A stretch of DNA of 17,784 nt from Clostridia bacterium (GTDB lineage: Bacteria; Bacillota; Clostridia; Oscillospirales; CAG-272), in assembly GCA_017958705.1 (NCBI GenBank), contig JAGDCE010000153.1, positions 1 to 17,784 of the forward strand. The letters run 5' to 3'. Positions within the stretch are counted from its first letter, which is position 1; the number at the start of each line of letters is the position of its first letter. Both the position numbers and the translations under genes were made by a program. Positions 14,475-17,784 of the stretch are shown one piece after another. The notes beneath the pieces are model-generated. The model was not told the DNA's origin. It did no database searches and saw nothing but the letters and a program-made list of their open reading frames with translations.

Positions 14475-15941
14475 TTATGATTTCATGCTCTTGTCAAACG
14501 CCTTGACTATGGTTTCGATCTTTTTCGTTGCGGTTTTCTGATATTTCTTCAGCGTTGAAGAAATGTCGGTCGCACCGCTCTTGAGCAGATCGCGGACATA
14601 GGAACCCACACCGTCGTGCATGTTGACGTACGCCATGTCGAACACGCGGTTGCGGACGATGTAGTCGATCATGTCGGCTGAGTCGGCGTCGCGCGTGACC
14701 TTGCGCTTCAGATAAGTCTCCTTGAGCACCGGGGTGACGGTGCGGTACGCCTCGCTCGCGAGCGCTTCGGTTATGATCGAGACGAATTCGCGCTGAGATT
14801 CGGACGTGACAGTCGCGGGCACGCAGACCATGCTCGACGCGCCGTTGACGAACGATCTGTAATCGCTCTGCGCCGTGTCGAGCTTCGGAACGGGCAGGAT
14901 GCCGAACTCGTCGTCCATCTCGCGCAGAGTCCCGGCGGCGTTGAGCGTCGAATCGTGGAACAGAGCGCGGCCCTCGAGGAACGTCCCGATGACGCGCATG
15001 TAATTTCCGATGTCAGTCTCGAAATAAGCGTTGTTGCCGATTATCACGTCGTAGATCTTTTTGTAAATCACCGTGTCGCGCTCGAGATCCGGATTGTAGT
15101 ACGGCACGTCGTCTCCGTCCTTTGATACGAGCATGCCGCCCGCGGCGTAATAGAAGCTGTACGGCACGTCGAGATACCAGGAGGTAAGACAGTATATGTC
15201 GGAGCTGCCGCTGTCGGCGGTGACTTTTCCGTCGCCGTCCTCGTCGCGCGTCATGCCCTTGGTCAGCTCGTAGAGTTTGTCGAAAGTCCACTCGCCGGAT
15301 CTGACGAGATCGTACGGATATTCAAGGTCGAACCTGTCGAACATCGTCTTATTGAAATACATGCACGAGGTTATCGAAAAGCTCCTCGGGCTTATGTCGC
15401 CGTTGACCATCATCAGATTGTTGCGGATAGAGAAGCCGTTCCAGATGTCTTTGTCCCACCACGGCTTTTCGAGATCCACGTACGGCAGTTTCTCGAACGG
15501 CAGCACGAGATTCGACTGAGCAAGGGATGCTCCGCTGACCATATGGACGAAGCAAAGATCGTATTCGTCCGAGCCCGCCTTCACGCTTCGTGTGATCGCG
15601 GCGTTTACGGCGACGTATTCGTCCTTCGATACGTCAAGCTCTATGCCGAACCTTTCGCAGACCTTGATGTTCCTCTGGAGCACCGCGTCGTGAAGCGGTT
15701 CGCCGATCTCGTGGTCCTCGGTGAATACGTCGCTGGCGCTGTCTTCCTGCAGGATCACGCGGAACGTCTTTCCTTTGAACGACACCTCGGGCAGATCGTC
15801 TTTTATTTCTGTATCCTCGGGGGCCGTCGTTATCTCGTCCGTCGTCTCGCTGCTTGCCGCGGGATCCTTCGCACAGCCGGTGAAGAGCGCCGCGGATAAA
15901 ACGAACAGAGCCGAAATGATAACGCACAGTATCTTTTTCAT
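14475..15941 (-). CDS. Extracellular solute-binding lipoprotein, paralog 2
   Basis: A 488-residue lipoprotein with Cys23 in LFTGC and a Ser/Thr/Glu linker. It shares SFKGKTFRVILQE, SVKAGSDEYDLCFVHM, PWWDKDIWNGFSIRNN, RDEDGDGKVTAD and the C-terminal RDADSADMIDYIVRNRVFD with its neighbours. Between the calcium-type loop and YYAAGGMLVSKD it reads SGSSDIYCLTSWYLD, with a Cys where paralogs 3 and 4 have Gly (DVYGLSSW, DIYGLSSW). The segment after NNAYFETDI is shorter and different (GNYMRVIGTFLEGRALFHDSTLN), closer to paralog 1 than to 3 and 4. This fits an array grown by stepwise duplication. No permease gene is near; it must pair with a transporter elsewhere or act as a surface sugar-binding protein. 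Confidence 0.85.
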   Translation of the reverse strand: MKKILCVIISALFVLSAALFTGCAKDPAASSETTDEITTAPEDTEIKDDLPEVSFKGKTFRVILQEDSASDVFTEDHEIGEPLHDAVLQRNIKVCERFGIELDVSKDEYVAVNAAITRSVKAGSDEYDLCFVHMVSGASLAQSNLVLPFEKLPYVDLEKPWWDKDIWNGFSIRNNLMMVNGDISPRSFSITSCMYFNKTMFDRFDLEYPYDLVRSGEWTFDKLYELTKGMTRDEDGDGKVTADSGSSDIYCLTSWYLDVPYSFYYAAGGMLVSKDGDDVPYYNPDLERDTVIYKKIYDVIIGNNAYFETDIGNYMRVIGTFLEGRALFHDSTLNAAGTLREMDDEFGILPVPKLDTAQSDYRSFVNGASSMVCVPATVTSESQREFVSIITEALASEAYRTVTPVLKETYLKRKVTRDADSADMIDYIVRNRVFDMAYVNMHDGVGSYVRDLLKSGATDISSTLKKYQKTATKKIETIVKAFDKSMKS

Positions 15942-15977
15942 ACGGTTGCCTTTCTCGGTGTTTTATATTCTGTTCTC

Positions 15978-16006
15978 ATAATATCATAAAGGAACGCGGT
16001 TTTCAA
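15978..16006 (-). promoter_or_regulatory. Promoter of solute-binding paralog 2
   Basis: TTGAAA (16001-16006), 17-bp spacer, TATTAT (15978-15983) on the minus strand, with AAAAGGGC just before the -35. The same hexamers and spacing occur at paralog 3. Confidence 0.8.
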
Positions 16007-16034
16007 GCCCTTTTCCGCCGTTTTTTGAAAAAAA

Positions 16035-16058
16035 CCGGCGGAGCTTTCACTCCGCCGG
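16035..16058 (-). terminator. Terminator of solute-binding paralog 1
   Basis: A 9-bp stem CCGGCGGAG/CTCCGCCGG with a 6-nt loop, followed on the minus strand by seven T (16028-16034), 8 bp after the stop codon. Confidence 0.92.
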
Positions 16059-16066
16059 AGGCTTTG

Positions 16067-17518
16067 TCACGAATTCAGGCTCTTGTCGAACGCCTTGACT
16101 ATCAGCTGGATCTTCTTTTCGGATACCTTCTGGTAGTTTTTCAGCGTGGACGAGATGTCGGTCGCTTTTTTCGTCAGAAGCTCTTTTACGTACGAGCCTA
16201 CGCCGAGGTGCATGTTTATGTACGCCATGTCGTACACGCGGTGCTTGACTATGTAGTCGATCATATCGGCGGAGTCGGCGTCGCGCGTGATCTTGCGCTT
16301 GAGGTAGTTTTCCTTCAGCACCGGCGTGACGGTGCGGGAAGCCTCGCTCGCGAGCGCCTCTATTATGATCGAGACGAATTCGCGCCGCGATTCGGGCACG
16401 GTCGCGGGCACGCAGAGCATCGCGGAGCCGCCGTTCACGAACGATTTGTATTCGGACTGAAGCTCGTCGAACTTCGGCACCGGCACGAAGCCGTATTCGT
16501 CATCCATCTCACGCAGTACCTCAGCGGTGGACAGCGTCGCGTCGTAGAACAGCGCGCGCCCTTCAAGGAACGTCTGACCGACGCGCTCGACGAAATCCAG
16601 ATCCGTCTCGAAATACGCGTTGTTCTTTATCACGACGTTGTAGATCTTGTTGTATATCAGCGTGTCGCGCTCAAGATCTGCGTTGTAGTACGGCACGTCG
16701 TCCCGGTCTTTTGATACGAGCATGCCGCCCGCGGCGTAGTAGAAGCTGTACGGCGCGTCAAGGCACCATGCGGCGAGACCGAAGCGGTCCATATCGCTGT
16801 CGGGCGTAGCCTTCAGGTCGCCGTCGAGGTCGACCGTCGCGTCTTTTGTGATCTCATAGAGCCGGTCGAGCGTCCATTTGCCCTGACGCACGAGCTCGTA
16901 CGGATGTTGTATATCTAGCTTGTCGAGCAGCGTTTTGTTGAAGAACAGGCACGACGTCACGCTGAAGCTCGAGGGGCTTATGTCGCCGTTTACCATCATC
17001 AGATTGTTGCGGATAGAGAAGCCGTTCCAGATGTCCTTATCCCACCAGGGCTGTTCAAGATTGACGTACGGCAGCTTGTGGAACGGGAGCACGAGGTTTT
17101 CCTGCGCGAGCTCCGAGCCGTAGACCATGCCGACAAACGCGAGATCGTATTCATCCGATCCGGCTTTGACGCTCGTGCTGACGGCGGAGATGGAGTTTTC
17201 CTGATCGTAGACCTCGATCTTTATCCCGAACCGCTCGCAGACGTTGGCGTTGCGGCGGAACACGGCGTCGTGAAGCGGATCGCCGGTCTCGTGATCCTCC
17301 GTGTATATGTCGCCGGTGCACATGTGATCGGTGGTGATGATCACGCGGAACGGTTCGTTGTTGAATTTGATGTCGGGAAGCCCGTCGTTCAGCTCTTCGC
17401 CGTTATAAAGAGAGTCGTTCGAATTGCCGGACGGGCCGGAGCCGTTTTGACAGCCCGACATTACGAGCATCGCCGTAACGGCAAGCGCCGCGAGTGCGGC
17501 GCAGAGCACTTTTTTCAT
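16067..17518 (-). CDS. Extracellular solute-binding lipoprotein, paralog 1 (most divergent)
   Basis: A 483-residue lipoprotein with Cys23 in LVMSGC and a Gly/Ser/Asn linker unlike the acidic linker of the other three. It keeps TEDHETGDPLHD, SVKAGSDEYDLAF, NLVLPFHKLPYVNLEQPWWDKDIWNGFSIRNN, GDISPSSFSVTSC and YYAAGGMLVSKD. The loop that is HDEDGDGKVT in the others is VDLDGDLKAT here, so one glycine of the calcium-type loop is replaced. It is first in the array and looks the most distant by eye. ATG 17518 follows a strong GGGAGG ribosome site. It has its own promoter and terminator. The ligand is unknown; a role in sugar or oligosaccharide capture is inferred from the family and the GH38 gene in the cluster. 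Confidence 0.85.
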   Translation of the reverse strand: MKKVLCAALAALAVTAMLVMSGCQNGSGPSGNSNDSLYNGEELNDGLPDIKFNNEPFRVIITTDHMCTGDIYTEDHETGDPLHDAVFRRNANVCERFGIKIEVYDQENSISAVSTSVKAGSDEYDLAFVGMVYGSELAQENLVLPFHKLPYVNLEQPWWDKDIWNGFSIRNNLMMVNGDISPSSFSVTSCLFFNKTLLDKLDIQHPYELVRQGKWTLDRLYEITKDATVDLDGDLKATPDSDMDRFGLAAWCLDAPYSFYYAAGGMLVSKDRDDVPYYNADLERDTLIYNKIYNVVIKNNAYFETDLDFVERVGQTFLEGRALFYDATLSTAEVLREMDDEYGFVPVPKFDELQSEYKSFVNGGSAMLCVPATVPESRREFVSIIIEALASEASRTVTPVLKENYLKRKITRDADSADMIDYIVKHRVYDMAYINMHLGVGSYVKELLTKKATDISSTLKNYQKVSEKKIQLIVKAFDKSLNS

Positions 17519-17551
17519 CGTTTTCCTCCCGGTTGCAGGATTCCTGTAATT

Positions 17552-17580
17552 ATGATATCATAAGGATTTAAAAATCTCAA
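17552..17580 (-). promoter_or_regulatory. Promoter of solute-binding paralog 1
   Basis: TTGAGA (17575-17580), 17-bp spacer, TATCAT (17552-17557) on the minus strand. The -10 lies in the palindrome ATGATATCAT (17552-17561), which could also serve as an operator. Confidence 0.65.
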
Positions 17581-17625
17581 TATCCGATTTTAATATAATA
17601 TGTGCGTTTTTTAACTTTTCTTCAT

Positions 17626-17784
17626 CCGGAGTACGCCCGGTCCGGGTGGTTTTCTTCCGTAAAAACGGAGTCGGCTGCGAGAACCCCCACCACTCTCCGG
17701 TTCGCGGCGGGGAACCCCTATCACGCCGACATTCTTGGTGGGTCTCCCACCCCTCCCGGCTCGGCTGCCGCCTCGCCACCCCCC
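17626..17784. ncRNA. Candidate structured RNA or mobile-element end, cut by the window edge
   Basis: A gene-free, GC-rich block, strongly C-rich on the plus strand. An outer stem CCGGAG (17626-17631) with CTCCGG (17695-17700) encloses CCCGG-T-CCGGG (17636-17646), TCCGT-AAAA-ACGGA (17656-17669) and a GGTGG/CCACC pairing (17645-17649 with 17687-17691). Next come CGGCG/CGCCG (17705-17709 with 17724-17728) around GGG-AA-CCC, then GGTGGG-TCT-CCCACC (17737-17751). Such dense nested pairing is unlike the coding DNA around it. A TATAAT at 17594-17599 could start a plus-strand transcript, but its -35 is poor. I do not recognise the family. Alternatives are an intergenic repeat or the end of an insertion element lying beyond the window. 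Confidence 0.4.

Noticed and set aside
12709..16006. Riboswitches before the solute-binding genes
   Set aside because: The leaders predicted from the promoters are only about 25-30 nt, too short for an aptamer.
11239..17518. CRISPR or short-repeat array suggested by recurring sequence blocks
   Set aside because: The repeats are whole paralogous genes about 1.6 kb apart with coding constraint, not short direct repeats with spacers.
13628..17563. Plus-strand frames of 118-242 codons opposite the solute-binding genes
   Set aside because: The same kind of shadow recurs in each paralog because the sense genes are similar; this is duplication of the template, not conserved antisense genes.
17558..17779. 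73-codon minus-strand frame in the right-edge block
   Set aside because: Composition is basic and low-complexity, it runs through the paralog 1 promoter, and the block is explained better as structured noncoding DNA.
17626..17784. Group II intron or IS200/IS605 end
   Set aside because: I could not find a domain V hairpin, a GUGYG 5' end or a transposase tail, so I leave the class open.

Overview
The window looks like a chromosomal segment from a GC-rich, spore-forming member of the Firmicutes (Clostridia), probably an uncultured carbohydrate-degrading gut or rumen type. This rests on strong Gram-positive ribosome binding sites, UUG and GUG starts, sigma-A promoters (TTGACA/TATAAT-like with 17-bp spacers), many lipobox lipoproteins, T-tract terminators, and a membrane protein at the left edge resembling the N-terminal half of SpoIIE. 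No rRNA, tRNA, CRISPR array, phage gene or recognisable transposase was seen. The species cannot be named from the sequence.

Layout, left to right. (1) 1-695, minus: 5' part of a multi-span membrane protein, probably SpoIIE, with two TGTCGCA boxes upstream that resemble Spo0A boxes. (2) 998-4184, minus: a two-gene operon of a predicted surface lipoprotein and a cytoplasmic GH106-like glycoside hydrolase, with its own promoter and terminator. (3) 4362-5897, plus: an operon of a small PII-like (GlnB-fold) protein and a CPA2-type cation:proton antiporter, ending at a bidirectional terminator. (4) 6060-8186, minus: a tRNA-modification operon of tcdA, a TtcA-like PP-loop enzyme fused to a complete Nudix domain, and a 56-residue protein coupled by an ATGA overlap. 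(5) 8412-17518, minus: four tandem paralogous solute-binding lipoprotein genes, the last leading into a GH38 alpha-mannosidase gene. (6) 17581-17784: a gene-free, highly structured GC-rich block cut by the window edge.

The most distinctive region is the solute-binding array. Each paralog has its own promoter of nearly one design (TTGA(A/G)A, 17 bp, TAT(T/G/C)AT) and a short leader. The first three end in strong terminators. The fourth has only a weak hairpin before the GH38 gene, so binding protein and mannosidase are probably co-expressed. No ABC permease or ATPase is present, so the binding proteins must work with transporters encoded elsewhere. Together with the GH106-like hydrolase, this suggests uptake and intracellular breakdown of mannose- and possibly rhamnose-containing glycans; substrate assignments are inference.

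The other notable points are the TtcA-Nudix fusion beside tcdA, which pairs two anticodon-loop modification enzymes with a nucleotide-hydrolase domain, and the PII-like/antiporter pair, which suggests ligand-gated control of ion transport.
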